From contig NZ_FNTZ01000001.1 in assembly GCF_900105555.1 (NCBI RefSeq), positions 1,426,001 through 1,490,000 of the forward strand: DNA of 64,000 bases, read 5' to 3'. How positions within the stretch are numbered: position 1 is the first letter of the stretch; each line of letters begins with the position of its first letter. The DNA comes from Pseudomonas coleopterorum. GTDB taxonomy: Bacteria; Pseudomonadota; Gammaproteobacteria; Pseudomonadales; Pseudomonadaceae. This document shows, one piece after another, positions 20,077 to 31,496 of this stretch. The notes beneath the pieces are model-generated. The model was not told where the DNA came from and did not search any database. It saw nothing but the letters and a program-made list of their open reading frames with translations. The position numbers and the translations under genes were made by a program.

Positions 20077-21765
20077 ATGAGCGAAAGCTTTGCAGAACTC
20101 TTTGAAGAAAGCCTAAAAACTCTCAATCTTCAGCCAGGCGCAATCATCACCGGTATCGTCGTCGATATCGACGGTGACTGGGTTACTGTCCACGCCGGCC
20201 TGAAGTCCGAGGGTGTCATCCCGCTCGAGCAGTTCTACAACGACGCTGGCGAACTGACCATCAAGGTCGGTGACGAAGTCCACGTTGCGCTGGACGCGGT
20301 AGAAGACGGCTTTGGCGAAACCAAGCTGTCCCGCGAAAAAGCCAAGCGCGCCGAGTGCTGGATCGTTCTGGAAGCAGCTTTCGCCGCCGAGGAAGTGGTC
20401 AAGGGCGTTATCAACGGTAAGGTTAAAGGCGGCTTCACTGTCGACGTTAACGGCATCCGTGCGTTCCTGCCTGGTTCCCTGGTCGATGTCCGCCCTGTGC
20501 GCGACACCACCCACCTGGAAGGTAAAGAGCTCGAATTCAAGGTCATCAAGCTGGACCAGAAGCGCAACAACGTTGTCGTTTCCCGTCGCAGTGTCCTGGA
20601 AGCCGAGAACTCCGCCGAGCGCGAAGCTCTGCTGGAATCCCTGCAGGAAGGTCAGCAAGTCAAGGGTATCGTCAAGAACCTCACCGATTACGGCGCATTC
20701 GTCGATCTGGGTGGCGTCGATGGCCTGCTGCACATCACCGACATGGCCTGGAAGCGTATCAAGCACCCATCGGAGATCGTCAACGTTGGCGACGAGATCG
20801 ATGTCAAGGTTCTGAAGTACGATCGCGAGCGTAACCGTGTATCCCTGGGCCTGAAGCAGCTGGGCGAAGACCCATGGGTTGCTATCAAGGCACGTTACCC
20901 AGAAGGCACTCGTGTCATGGCACGCGTGACCAACCTGACCGACTACGGCTGCTTCGCAGAGCTGGAAGAAGGCGTGGAAGGCCTGGTACACGTTTCCGAA
21001 ATGGACTGGACCAACAAGAACATCCACCCTTCGAAAGTCGTACAAGTCGGCGACGAAGTGGAAGTCATGGTTCTGGACATCGACGAAGAGCGTCGTCGTA
21101 TCTCCCTGGGCATCAAGCAGTGCAAGTCGAACCCATGGGAAGACTTCTCTGGCCAGTTCAACAAGGGCGACAAGATCTCCGGCACCATCAAGTCGATCAC
21201 CGATTTCGGTATCTTCATTGGTCTGGACGGCGGCATCGACGGCCTGGTTCACCTGTCCGACATCTCCTGGAACGAAGTGGGCGAAGAAGCCGTACGTCGT
21301 TTCAAGAAGGGCGACGAGCTTGACACCGTCATCCTGTCGGTAGATCCAGAGCGCGAGCGCATCTCCCTGGGCATCAAGCAACTGGAAGACGATCCGTTCT
21401 CCAACTACGTTGCTGTCAACGACAAAGGCGCTATCGTTCGCGGTACCGTTAAAGAAGTTGACGCCAAGGGCGCTGTGATCACCCTCGCCGACGACATCGA
21501 AGCCACTTTGAAAGCTTCTGAAATCAGCCGTGACCGCGTTGAAGACGCGCGCAACGTCCTGAAAGAAGGCGAAGAAGTCGAAGCCAAGATCATCAGCGTC
21601 GACCGCAAGTCCCGCGTCATCCAGCTGTCGATCAAGTCGAAAGACGTTGAAGACGAGAAAGAAGCTATCCAAAGCCTGCGCGACAAGCCAGCCACTTCGG
21701 ATATCGCTGCCGGTCCGACCACTCTGGGCGACCTGCTGCGTGCTCAGATGGAAAAGCAGAACTAA
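20077..21765 (+). CDS. rpsA: 30S ribosomal protein S1
   Basis: This 562-residue protein carries six S1 RNA-binding repeats; the repeated G-A-F-V-D, V-H-[IV]-S and [RI]-S-L-G-[LI]-K-Q signatures are easy to see. S1 docks mRNA on the small subunit and autoregulates its own translation in gamma-proteobacteria. Codon use is visibly more restricted than in flanking genes, as expected for a highly expressed ribosomal gene. The leader contains a GGGCG/CGCCC hairpin (20042-20058) close to the start and an A-rich start region without a strong Shine-Dalgarno, typical of rpsA. Confidence 0.98.
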   Translation: MSESFAELFEESLKTLNLQPGAIITGIVVDIDGDWVTVHAGLKSEGVIPLEQFYNDAGELTIKVGDEVHVALDAVEDGFGETKLSREKAKRAECWIVLEAAFAAEEVVKGVINGKVKGGFTVDVNGIRAFLPGSLVDVRPVRDTTHLEGKELEFKVIKLDQKRNNVVVSRRSVLEAENSAEREALLESLQEGQQVKGIVKNLTDYGAFVDLGGVDGLLHITDMAWKRIKHPSEIVNVGDEIDVKVLKYDRERNRVSLGLKQLGEDPWVAIKARYPEGTRVMARVTNLTDYGCFAELEEGVEGLVHVSEMDWTNKNIHPSKVVQVGDEVEVMVLDIDEERRRISLGIKQCKSNPWEDFSGQFNKGDKISGTIKSITDFGIFIGLDGGIDGLVHLSDISWNEVGEEAVRRFKKGDELDTVILSVDPERERISLGIKQLEDDPFSNYVAVNDKGAIVRGTVKEVDAKGAVITLADDIEATLKASEISRDRVEDARNVLKEGEEVEAKIISVDRKSRVIQLSIKSKDVEDEKEAIQSLRDKPATSDIAAGPTTLGDLLRAQMEKQN

Positions 21766-21783
21766 GTTCTGTTTGACCTGTAG

Positions 21784-21812
21784 AAAAAGGGCGACTTCGG
21801 TCGCCCTTTTTT
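21784..21812 (+). terminator. Intrinsic terminator of rpsA
   Basis: GGGCGAC (21789-21795), a TTCG tetraloop, and GTCGCCC (21800-21806) are followed by six T. The stem is perfect and flanked by an A-run on the left, so it might also work on the reverse strand. Confidence 0.93.
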
Positions 21813-21916
21813 GTGCCTGCGATTTGTGTTTCGTACCGTTCGGCAGAAACGGATGCCGAACTTAAAAGTGCCTGGGAGGCTCAAAGGCATAAGTGAATAC
21901 CCAAGGACCTCCAGGG

Positions 21917-22216
21917 ATGAAAACCGTAGTAACCGCGATGCTGTTCGTAGTAGTTGGTCTGACGTCCGGGTGCTCCACCACATCGGTGGTCAAACGAGAT
22001 TATCGGGGCATGCAGGCGTTGCAAATCAACTGCAGTGGCTTGGGTTCGTCATGGGGCAAGTGCTATGACAAGGCCCATCAATCGTGCCGCTCGGCAGGCT
22101 ACAAGGTCTTGGCAAAGACATCGGATATCAAGGAGGACCCGGAGGATGGTTTCCTGGGCTGGAATCCCGGCATGGCCAGTCGGACCATGTTCGTGCGCTG
22201 CAACAGCCAGGGATGA
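21917..22216 (+). CDS. Small four-cysteine lipoprotein (first of a tandem pair)
   Basis: The 99-residue product has a lipoprotein signal ending in LTSGC (lipidated Cys19), then a mature domain with Cys39, Cys49, Cys57 and Cys95. The block INCSGL-x-SSW-x2-C, AGY-x2-LAK and KEDP is shared with the next gene, so the two arose by duplication. Four cysteines with matching spacing suggest two disulfides in the periplasm. The start at 21917 is chosen because it gives a compact signal peptide with a Lys after Met and follows CCAGGG. I do not recognise a characterised family. Single-gene transcription is likely, since the rpsA terminator lies upstream. Confidence 0.82.
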   Translation: MKTVVTAMLFVVVGLTSGCSTTSVVKRDYRGMQALQINCSGLGSSWGKCYDKAHQSCRSAGYKVLAKTSDIKEDPEDGFLGWNPGMASRTMFVRCNSQG

Positions 22217-22395
22217 CAGGTCAGGGCGGTGTTGTACGAATAGTTACAATCTTCCGAGTCATCGCACTGAAACCCGCCTGAAGTAAATTAGCAATCGGCC
22301 AGCTACTTGGATAGGGTAGATGGCCTGTGGTTGTTGATCGATTTCGCTGTTACTCCTGAACCCGTGTCCATCCTGAAGTAGACAAGGCCCGAGTC

Positions 22396-22695
22396 ATGAA
22401 ATTTACCTTGCTCATCGCAGCATTGCTGCTGGTGACCGCCTGCGCCGCCACCTCCACCTCCCACGGCAAGCGTGGCAACCGCGGGTTGCACATCAACTGT
22501 TCCGGGCTCACTTCGTCCTGGGCACAGTGCGAGAAAGAGGCGGAGTCCGCCTGTGGGCCTGCGGGCTACCGCACCCTGGCCAAGTCCAGTGACGCCAAGG
22601 AAGACCCTGATGACTACGTCTTCGGTCTTAACCCTGCCGGTTATTCCACGCGCAGCATGATCGTCAAATGCCGCAAGAGCAGTGCGTTCAAATAG
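22396..22695 (+). CDS. Small four-cysteine lipoprotein (second of a tandem pair)
   Basis: This 99-residue lipoprotein has a lipobox LVTAC (Cys16) and Cys35, Cys45, Cys53 and Cys92. The 10- and 8-residue cysteine spacings equal those of the preceding gene, and INCSGL, SSW, AGY, LAK, SD, KEDP and NP recur in the same order. The region between the two genes is 179 bases without coding potential, so each copy may have its own promoter. Position 2 after lipidation is Ala, which does not favour inner-membrane retention, so outer-membrane anchoring is expected. Function unknown. Confidence 0.82.
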   Translation: MKFTLLIAALLLVTACAATSTSHGKRGNRGLHINCSGLTSSWAQCEKEAESACGPAGYRTLAKSSDAKEDPDDYVFGLNPAGYSTRSMIVKCRKSSAFK

Positions 22696-22806
22696 TGCAC
22701 CGACAACTGATTGCGAAGAAGTCAAGAGTCGGGCTGTTCAAATCTGTCAAGCCATGCTAAAACCTTCTGAGCGCTGATCTAGCTGCTTGATAAAGAAGGG
22801 AAAAAT

Positions 22807-23100
22807 ATGACGAAGTCGGAATTGATCGAACGTATTGTCACCCATCAAGGTCTACTTTCATCCAAGGATGTGGAACTGGCCATCAAGACCATGCTTGAAC
22901 AAATGTCCCAGTGCCTTGCCACGGGTGACAGGATCGAGATACGCGGTTTCGGCAGCTTTTCCTTGCACTATCGCGCGCCGCGTGTCGGGCGTAACCCGAA
23001 GACTGGTCAGTCAGTGAGCCTGGACGGCAAGTTCGTTCCGCATTTCAAGCCCGGCAAGGAATTGCGCGACCGGGTGAACGAGGATGAAGAACTCGTTTGA
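22807..23100 (+). CDS. ihfB: Integration host factor subunit beta
   Basis: The 97-residue DNABII protein has the family arm motif GRNPKTG and the ending [13 protein letters not shown] typical of the beta subunit. With IhfA it makes the IHF heterodimer that bends DNA by proline intercalation. The start ATG is preceded by GAAGGG. Position after rpsA matches the conserved Pseudomonas rpsA-ihfB order, here interrupted by the two small lipoprotein genes. Confidence 0.97.
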   Translation: MTKSELIERIVTHQGLLSSKDVELAIKTMLEQMSQCLATGDRIEIRGFGSFSLHYRAPRVGRNPKTGQSVSLDGKFVPHFKPGKELRDRVNEDEELV

Positions 23101-23121
23101 TCGACGTTGAAGGAGAAGGCT

Positions 23122-23472
23122 TTGCGTAATCTCAAGAAATTGCTGCTGGTGCTGATCTTCCTGGCAGTCGCCGCCGCTGTGCTGATATTCGTGCTCGAGA
23201 ACCAGCAGGCCGTGGCGTTGAGCGTTCTTGGGTGGTCCAGCCCGTCGTTGCCGGTTTCGGTCTTCATACTGGCAGGTGTGCTTGCCGGCATGTTGTTGGG
23301 GCCGTTGTTCGGTTGGTACATTGCCGCCAGCAGCAAGCGGCGCTGGCGCAAGCAGTTGCGAGCCAAGGCTCGCGCCGAGCGACGCGCCGCACTTGCGACC
23401 GTGCCCCTCGATTCTGCATCTGCTGCCGGCGCGCCTGCGCAGCCTGTGACTCAGCCGCCCGCAGTCAAGTAA
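23122..23472 (+). CDS. LapA-domain (DUF1049) small inner-membrane protein
   Basis: The 116-residue product has two membrane helices (about 6-24 and 45-66) flanking the conserved LENQQ-x-V turn, followed by a basic cytoplasmic tail with SKRRWRK and an Ala/Pro-rich end. This is the layout of LapA/YciS proteins, which pair with LapB in lipopolysaccharide control in enterics; here no lapB is adjacent. The TTG at 23122 is the best start because AAGGAG sits six bases before it; the TTG at 23107 precedes that site. It follows ihfB by 21 bases and is probably cotranscribed. Confidence 0.8.
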   Translation: MRNLKKLLLVLIFLAVAAAVLIFVLENQQAVALSVLGWSSPSLPVSVFILAGVLAGMLLGPLFGWYIAASSKRRWRKQLRAKARAERRAALATVPLDSASAAGAPAQPVTQPPAVK

Positions 23473-23602
23473 GCACGCAGTCCGTGGAAACCGCCCATGG
23501 AAACATCGCGTATCACCGCACGTCCTGATTGAACGGTATTTCATGCGCCGCATGCGCATGTTCTGTTGCACAATAGCCGCAGACTGTTTTCCAGGACTTC
23601 AA

Positions 23603-24415
23603 ATGTCACTCCCATTTCCTTTCGGACGTCGCCTCCCAGGCGCCTTGCTGGCAATTGCATGGCTTGGCCTGGCAGGGTGTTCCTCACCCAAGACCGCCAT
23701 CTACGAACACGAAAACTTTGCCGACTCGGGTACGTTCTCGCGCAACTACCCCGTCAGTGACGTGGCCTCCTGCGAGGCTGCGCGCCGCGGGTTGCTCAGT
23801 CAGGGCTACATCATCACCAGCAATGATCCGCGCCAGGTCAGCGGGCACAAGAGCTTCCAGCAAACCGGCGAGAGTCATCTGGAAATCAGCTTCAACGTGG
23901 TCTGCGTAGCCGATGCCAGCAGTGATCACAGTTCCACCGTGTTCGCCAACGCCCTGCAGGATCGCTACGCGCTGAAGAAGGTCAACAACTCCGCCAGTGT
24001 GGGCGTGGGGGTGTTGGGTTCGGTGTCGATGCCGATCGGGTCCACCGACGACTCCATGGTCAAGGTGGCCAGTGAAACGGTGGCGTCGGATACGTTCTAC
24101 GACCGCTATTTCGCCCTGGTCGAGAGCTTCATGCCGGTCAAAGCCAAGAAAGCGCCAGCGCCGCAGCCAACCCAGGATGAGCTGGGTGTGCCCGACACCG
24201 CACCCGCTGCTTCCCTGGCGCCTGCAGTAGCGGCGCCAGCGGCCATCCAGGCGCCTGGGGTAGACGCGGTGTCTGAACAGGAGGCATCGCAACCGGTGGC
24301 ACCTCCGGCGCAACCGGCACCGATCGAAATCATTACACAGCCCGAAACGCCGCAGGCAGTCCCCGACGCCGCCCCTGAAACGCCTGCCGCCGACACGCCT
24401 GTCTCGCAGCCTTGA
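23603..24415 (+). CDS. DUF2242 lipoprotein with Pro/Ala-rich tail
   Basis: This 270-residue protein has a lipobox LAGC (Cys26), a folded region to about residue 185 matching the DUF2242 pattern (YPVSD, C-E-A-A-R-R, NDPRQVSGHK), then roughly 80 residues of low-complexity proline, alanine and glutamine. Such tails often span the periplasm or bind peptidoglycan. The ATG at 23603 is selected because the longer frame start adds cysteines before the signal peptide. No partner or function is indicated. It converges on the AraC regulator with only 21 bases between. Confidence 0.75.
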   Translation: MSLPFPFGRRLPGALLAIAWLGLAGCSSPKTAIYEHENFADSGTFSRNYPVSDVASCEAARRGLLSQGYIITSNDPRQVSGHKSFQQTGESHLEISFNVVCVADASSDHSSTVFANALQDRYALKKVNNSASVGVGVLGSVSMPIGSTDDSMVKVASETVASDTFYDRYFALVESFMPVKAKKAPAPQPTQDELGVPDTAPAASLAPAVAAPAAIQAPGVDAVSEQEASQPVAPPAQPAPIEIITQPETPQAVPDAAPETPAADTPVSQP

Positions 24416-24436
24416 AGACCATGTACGTATGGGCCA

Positions 24437-25456
24437 TCAACGGTTCGTGCGGCGGTACTCTCCGGGCGTGACTGCGCACCAGCGCTTGAACGCACGCTGG
24501 AAGGCTTCGGCCGAGGTGAATCCCAGTAGATAGGCAATTTCGCCGAAGGCCAGCTCGGTGTCACGGATGTAGGTCTGTGCCAGGTCCCGGCGGGTGTCGT
24601 TGAGAATCGAGCGAAATTGGGTGCCTTCCTGGGTCAGCTTGCGGCGCAGGGTCCAGGCCGGCATTTTCAGGCAGGCGGCGACTTCGTCCAGCGTGGGTTC
24701 GCGTCCGCCATTGAGCAAGGGGCCGAGCAGCTGGCTGACCCGTTCGGCCAGGGTCCGGATACGGGTCAGCCGTTCCAGTTCCTGCTCGCACAGTTGCAAC
24801 AGATGCTGCCAGGTGCTGGGACAGTGCTCGGGGTTGCGCAGGCTGAGGCTGGCGTGGGTGAGACGCAGTTGATTGTGTACGCAGCCGAAGCTGGTGTTGG
24901 CAGGGTAGTGGTCGGCGTACTCCGGCGCGGCGAACTCGATCTCCAGCCGCTGCGCAAGAATGTCTTGCCCCGCCAGGACGTTCAGTTGCCGCAGCCAGCC
25001 GGTCAGCAGCGAATCCACCACGAACCGGTTATAGGCGTTGTAGGGGCTGATCGAATAGAACCGTAGCCAGGCGCCTTCGCGGTCTTCATGAAAGCTCGAC
25101 TGCCCACGGTAGTTGGCTGCATACAGTGCTTCGAAGCGAATCAGCGTACGAGCGGCTTCGCGCACCGTTGGCGCCTGTGCGGCCGTGATACCTGCCAACC
25201 CCGCCTGGCTCAAGCGACTGGCCTTACCGATGCGCAGGCCCAGGGCAGGGTCGCCGGTGAGTGCGATGGCCGCATGCCCCAGGCGCATATAGCGGGCGAT
25301 GGTCAACCGTGCACCGGCCACGTTGAGCCGACTGGGCTCCAGTCCGTATTGGGCCAACAGGGGCGAGGGGTCATGACCGTGGCTGCGTACGGCTTCGGCC
25401 AGGCTTTGAGTAAAGCCGACCGACAGGTCGCCGAGTTTGATGCGCTGGCCGGTCAC
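24437..25456 (-). CDS. AraC-family transcriptional regulator
   Basis: The 339-residue regulator has an N-terminal arabinose-binding-like domain of the PF12625 type (about 20-210) and a C-terminal double helix-turn-helix with LAFGEIAYLLGFTSAEAFQRAFKRW, the canonical AraC second recognition helix. It starts four bases after the stop of the nitrilase-fold gene, so the two form an operon. Its target may include the palindromic site in the divergent fadH promoter region. Ligand unknown. Confidence 0.88.
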   Translation of the reverse strand: MTGQRIKLGDLSVGFTQSLAEAVRSHGHDPSPLLAQYGLEPSRLNVAGARLTIARYMRLGHAAIALTGDPALGLRIGKASRLSQAGLAGITAAQAPTVREAARTLIRFEALYAANYRGQSSFHEDREGAWLRFYSISPYNAYNRFVVDSLLTGWLRQLNVLAGQDILAQRLEIEFAAPEYADHYPANTSFGCVHNQLRLTHASLSLRNPEHCPSTWQHLLQLCEQELERLTRIRTLAERVSQLLGPLLNGGREPTLDEVAACLKMPAWTLRRKLTQEGTQFRSILNDTRRDLAQTYIRDTELAFGEIAYLLGFTSAEAFQRAFKRWCAVTPGEYRRTNR

Positions 25457-25460
25457 GCGC

Positions 25461-26588
25461 CTAGAGCCACAAGTTGATCAGGCGCGCGCCGCGCCCATCG
25501 CCGACTTGCCCGAACCGTTCACGCTGGCGCGCGAAACTTTGCCCTTCGTAGAACTGATTCCAGAAATGCCCGCCCATGAACACGGTCATGCTGGCCAAGG
25601 GCGCGCTGGCTTCGCTCAGACGTTGCCAGGCGTGTGCCTCGCTGACTTCGCGAGGTGACACGGCGACATCGGTGGGCGCCGGGCTGATGCGGAAGCCACG
25701 CCATGGGCTGGACCAGCGACCCCGGCCCAGCACCGATGCTGGCACCGCCAGCAGTTGCACGTCCTGCTGGCGTAGTTGGGCGTGACTGGCCGGGTGCCAG
25801 CTGTCGGTGCCGATCAGTACGGCGAGTTTTCCCGCCGGGGTGTCGAAAACGTTGAATGGCGCATCGCCCAGGGATTGCACAAAGCGCCGGGTAGGGTGAC
25901 TGGTGAAATGCTGGAGCTGCGGCTGACCGAGGATGGAGCCATCGGTGGCGAACACGACGCTGGCGTTGTACAACGGCCCGCTGTCGGTCCGCAGCCGGCC
26001 GTCGGCAACCGAAGGCTTGGGCAGAATGATGGAGCCCGCGACCAGCGTCACACCGAACTGCCTGGCGAGGCCGCCAAACAGTTGCTGGTATTGATCGGCC
26101 ATGCGCGCCGCCTTCATGCGCAGATAGGCGTCGGCGAAGCGGTCGTCGCCATGGGCTTGGACCAATCCGGCGAGCAGGTCCAGCGGGTTGCTGGCGGCGA
26201 GCCATTGTTCGGCATCGCGGCGTTGCGCGGCCTGGTAGAACTCGTTCTTCTCGCCCACGGCCCACAACCAGGTGCCGATGTGCTCGGGCAGCACGACGAT
26301 GGTCTTGCCGTTGAGCAGGCCGGCGTCCTGGGCGTGTTGCAGATAACCGGCCAGTTTCAGGCGCAGGCGTTCGACACTCTGGTAGTCCGCCGGGAACAGT
26401 TCGGGCTGAACGCCCAGTAGATTGCCCCGCCCGGCCGGCATGCCGTCGATCCCCTCGAACGTGACGCGCAGGTCCGACAGGTAGTGGCCCACGGGCCGCT
26501 GGGTCGTCCACAGCGCATAGGTGGTCAACGCCGCCAGGCAAAGCAGGGCGACCACGGACATCAGGATTTTGCGCATGAGGGACAACAA
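25461..26588 (-). CDS. Membrane-anchored nitrilase-fold protein, probable pseudoenzyme
   Basis: The product is up to 375 residues, with one N-terminal helix (about 7-27) and a carbon-nitrogen hydrolase fold outside it. The glutamate of the catalytic triad is present (Glu102 in VVLPEH). The segment that should hold the nucleophilic cysteine (pattern I-C-Y-D) reads I-G-T-D at 259-262, and the lysine position in the GQPQLQH segment is not lysine. Two of three catalytic residues therefore appear lost by hand alignment. Starts are ambiguous: TTG at 26588 or 26585 follows AGGAG by 4 or 7 bases, while the ATG at 26576 is 16 away. It is co-operonic with the AraC gene. Confidence 0.72.
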   Translation of the reverse strand: MLSLMRKILMSVVALLCLAALTTYALWTTQRPVGHYLSDLRVTFEGIDGMPAGRGNLLGVQPELFPADYQSVERLRLKLAGYLQHAQDAGLLNGKTIVVLPEHIGTWLWAVGEKNEFYQAAQRRDAEQWLAASNPLDLLAGLVQAHGDDRFADAYLRMKAARMADQYQQLFGGLARQFGVTLVAGSIILPKPSVADGRLRTDSGPLYNASVVFATDGSILGQPQLQHFTSHPTRRFVQSLGDAPFNVFDTPAGKLAVLIGTDSWHPASHAQLRQQDVQLLAVPASVLGRGRWSSPWRGFRISPAPTDVAVSPREVSEAHAWQRLSEASAPLASMTVFMGGHFWNQFYEGQSFARQRERFGQVGDGRGARLINLWL

Positions 26589-26605
26589 TCAGCTCCTGTT
26601 GGTGA

Positions 26606-28801
<2,196 letters not shown>

Positions 28802-28806
28802 AATGA

Positions 28807-28838
28807 GCAGCGCGCCGGGTCGGTCCCGGCGCCGCTGC
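28807..28838. terminator. GC-rich hairpin after fadH
   Basis: GCAGCG-CGCCGGG pairs with CCCGGCG-CCGCTGC around a five-base loop, starting six bases after the fadH stop. There is no T-run, so it may be a transcript-stabilising stem or a weak terminator before the next gene. Confidence 0.45.
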
Positions 28839-28866
28839 ATTCCCACGTCCAGCTTGTCAGGCCCCC

Positions 28867-29757
28867 ATGCTTCTTGATCTACCACGCGCTCCGTTGCAAC
28901 CCTTGCGATTGTCCTGGCTCGCCGAGGCCGGCATCGAGGCGGCCATACTCCGGCTGGATCTCATCGATCCGCTGATCAGCGGCAACAAGTCGTTCAAGCT
29001 GCAGTATCACCTACTGGCTGCTCGGGCCGCTGGCTGCAGGGGGCTCATCAGTCTGGGCGGTGCCCATTCCAATCACCTGCATGCCCTGGCGGCGGCCGGT
29101 GAGCGCCTGGGTCTGCGCACGGTCGGCTTGCTGCGCGGCCACGCCCAGGTGACGCCGACCGTGACTGACCTGCAGCGGTGGGGAATGGAGCTGCACTGGT
29201 TGGGTTACGAGGGGTATCGACAGCGCCACCGGGAGGATTTCTGGGCACCCTGGCAGGCACGCTACCCCGATCTGCTGCCGGTGCCCGAGGGTGGCGGAGG
29301 GTTGCTGGGGGCCAAGGGGTGTGCAGCTCTGAGGGCTCAAGTGCAGGCGCAACTGGCAGATATCGGCTGGGACGATTTCGAGGCATGGTGGCTGGCGGTA
29401 GGGACTGGTACGACGCTGGCTGGCCTGGTCCTGGCCGAAGGCGGGCAGCGCCGGGTTTACGGAGCGCTGGCTGTCGGACCGGGGCATGGTGTGATAGAGC
29501 AGGTGAATGCGCTGTGCGGCGAACGGGGTCATACCCTGCTCGATGCCAGCCGTGGCGGCTTTGCCAAAACGGACAGCGCGCTGCTGGCGTTCATGCGCGA
29601 CTGCGAGGCCGAGGCGGGTGCTCCTCTGGAGCCTGTGTACACGGCCAAGGCGTTGTGGGCCTTGCGCGAGGCGGCAACGGCGGGCGTGCTCGCCGCAGGC
29701 AGCCGCGTGGTGTTCGTGCATACCGGCGGCCTGCAGGGTTGGCGGGCCGCGCCGTGA
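28867..29757 (+). CDS. PLP-dependent D-cysteine desulfhydrase / ACC deaminase-like enzyme
   Basis: The 296-residue fold-type II PLP enzyme has the cofactor-binding SGNKSFKL motif near residue 38 and the LGGAHSNHLHA loop that holds the catalytic serine. The phosphate-binding loop is GTGTTLAG near 181. This branch is usually annotated ACC deaminase/D-cysteine desulfhydrase, and such short versions are more often D-amino-acid lyases than true ACC deaminases. Its stop is four bases from that of the convergent cytochrome b561 gene. Substrate not settled. Confidence 0.78.
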   Translation: MLLDLPRAPLQPLRLSWLAEAGIEAAILRLDLIDPLISGNKSFKLQYHLLAARAAGCRGLISLGGAHSNHLHALAAAGERLGLRTVGLLRGHAQVTPTVTDLQRWGMELHWLGYEGYRQRHREDFWAPWQARYPDLLPVPEGGGGLLGAKGCAALRAQVQAQLADIGWDDFEAWWLAVGTGTTLAGLVLAEGGQRRVYGALAVGPGHGVIEQVNALCGERGHTLLDASRGGFAKTDSALLAFMRDCEAEAGAPLEPVYTAKALWALREAATAGVLAAGSRVVFVHTGGLQGWRAAP

Positions 29758-29761
29758 CGTT

Positions 29762-30337
29762 TCAGTCGCGCTGCGGCAGCATGCGGCGAAGGGTATTGTC
29801 GCCGCGCAGGTAATGATGGCCCAGGCCCAGCAGGCCGTGCAGGCCGATCAGCCAATAGCCCCAGCTGGCGATGCGCATGTGCCATTCCTGCAGGCGCCCA
29901 CCGAGGTCACGGTCCTCCCCGATCAGGTGAGGCAACTCGATGCCCCAGAACGAGACGGGCCGGTTCTGCGCGCTGAGGATCAGCCAGCCGAGCAACGGCA
30001 GGCCGATCATCAAGGCGTAGAGTGCAAGGTGCATCAGGCTGGCCAGGCGGGTCTGCCAGGCGGGGAGGGGCGGAACGATGCTCGGGGTGACGCCCAGGCT
30101 TCGTGCCAGCAGACGCAGCCACACCAGCAAACCCACGCTCAGGCCCAGCATGAAGTGAAACTGCACGATCAGTACGCGCGCGCCGCTGCCTCGTGCGAAT
30201 TGTCCGCGCAACTCGATACACGCATAGGTGGCGGCCAGCAGGACCAGCATCGACCAGTGAAGGGCGATGGACAGGCTGCCGTAACGCGCGTGGGTGTTTC
30301 TCCAGGTCATCGGGCGACTACTCGAGCGGTCATGCAC
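29762..30337 (-). CDS. Cytochrome b561-family diheme membrane protein
   Basis: The 191-residue protein has four hydrophobic helices and conserved histidines within or beside them (IALHWS, QFHFML, MHLALY, GLHGLLGLGHHYL), as needed for two b-type hemes. These proteins pass electrons from quinol to periplasmic acceptors. The Met at 30337 is the longest start; the Met ten codons later (30310) is equally possible, since neither has a clear ribosome site. A DUF1853 gene lies 44 bases upstream on the same strand. Confidence 0.85.
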   Translation of the reverse strand: MHDRSSSRPMTWRNTHARYGSLSIALHWSMLVLLAATYACIELRGQFARGSGARVLIVQFHFMLGLSVGLLVWLRLLARSLGVTPSIVPPLPAWQTRLASLMHLALYALMIGLPLLGWLILSAQNRPVSFWGIELPHLIGEDRDLGGRLQEWHMRIASWGYWLIGLHGLLGLGHHYLRGDNTLRRMLPQRD

Positions 30338-30381
30338 AGGGTATCGGGCCGGCCGTGGACATCTTTAGCCAGCCCCGTGCT

Positions 30382-31329
30382 TCATACGCCCGGCAGGGCT
30401 GGCCAGGGGTCGGCGACCAGGAAGACCCGCTCGGCTTCCTGCCAGTCACCATGAGCATCGTGGGTCAGACGCACGAGCATCTGCGCGGCGGCGAGTGGGT
30501 CCAGTTGCTGCAGCCAGGCGTTGAGCTGGTCGGGTGCCCAGGCGTCGGCGGCAGCGAGGCGAGCCGGTGCCAGCCACGCATCGCGCGGCAGCGGCTGCCA
30601 GCGCCCGTCCGGGCGTTGCTCGACGAAGATCGGCCAATCGCGCTGATGCACCCAGCGTCCGCGCAAGTGGTCGGGGTGGGCATGTTCGGGCGCGCTCGCT
30701 ACACCTGGCCAGGGGTAGAACAGGTAGCCGGCCAGCCACAGGTGGGCGTCGAGCTGCTCTATGCCCAGGTCGTGCAAGGCTTCGCGGCCCTGACTGGACG
30801 TGGAAATGGGCAACTGGTGCTCGGCCAGGTGGTTGAGCTTGCGACCCAGCCGATCCTGGGTGTTGGGGCCCAGCCACTGAAAGGCATCATGGCCGTCGGC
30901 GGCCACCGGCCCCAGGTACAGCTTGATGGCCAGTTCCAGGTGATGCACACCGTCGCGGTCGCGAATCACCATGTCGAGCTCGCCCAACGTGTGTCCACCC
31001 TTGCGAATCGGCAGGTTGGCGGCGAGCAGCTCGATACCGGGCGCCTGCTGCAGGGCGAATTGCCACAGGCGTTCGTAGTACAGGCCAAGGCGCCGCGTGG
31101 GGGCCTGGGCCAGCCAGTCGACCAGGGGTTGGCTGGCCTCGTCCAGGGCCAGCAGCCACGCCTGCAAGTCTTCGGGCTGTTCGGCCCAGCGGCTGCCGGC
31201 CAGGGGATGGCGTTGCGTCCAGGGCGCCGTGTGCAGCAGCGGCGGGGCGAGGATGACCCACGCCAGATCGCGCACCTGGGGCTGGCGCAGGTGGCGCGGG
31301 AAGTCGGCGAGGGCGGCAAATGGATTCAT
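30382..31329 (-). CDS. DUF1853 family protein
   Basis: This 315-residue soluble protein matches the DUF1853 pattern: an N-terminal [13 protein letters not shown], a central [10 protein letters not shown] with a Leu-Glu-Leu-Ala-Ile-Lys-Leu-Tyr-Leu strand, and [12 protein letters not shown]. The E-L-D, E-L-A and K arrangement resembles a PD-(D/E)xK nuclease core, which is my inference from spacing and not established. It is divergent from nadK. No signal peptide or membrane segment is seen. Confidence 0.75.
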   Translation of the reverse strand: MNPFAALADFPRHLRQPQVRDLAWVILAPPLLHTAPWTQRHPLAGSRWAEQPEDLQAWLLALDEASQPLVDWLAQAPTRRLGLYYERLWQFALQQAPGIELLAANLPIRKGGHTLGELDMVIRDRDGVHHLELAIKLYLGPVAADGHDAFQWLGPNTQDRLGRKLNHLAEHQLPISTSSQGREALHDLGIEQLDAHLWLAGYLFYPWPGVASAPEHAHPDHLRGRWVHQRDWPIFVEQRPDGRWQPLPRDAWLAPARLAAADAWAPDQLNAWLQQLDPLAAAQMLVRLTHDAHGDWQEAERVFLVADPWPALPGV

Positions 31330-31368
31330 GGGACGATCCCGGTCAATGGCGGGGTGGCTGAAAGGGTT

Positions 31369-31396
31369 TTGTGCGGCAACGGCTTTACTCCATAAT
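31369..31396 (+). promoter_or_regulatory. Sigma-70-type promoter candidate for nadK
   Basis: TTGTGC (31369-31374) and CATAAT (31391-31396) are separated by 16 bases, about 100 bases before the nadK start and in the divergent region with DUF1853. Confidence 0.4.
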
Positions 31397-31496
31397 CCAG
31401 ATCCGTATTTGTGTCCGCAACCGCTGGTTGCGCGACAGCGTTGTGGAATGTGCCTGGCGCATCCCGATAGCCAGAACAGACCCGAGCAGGAGCCTC

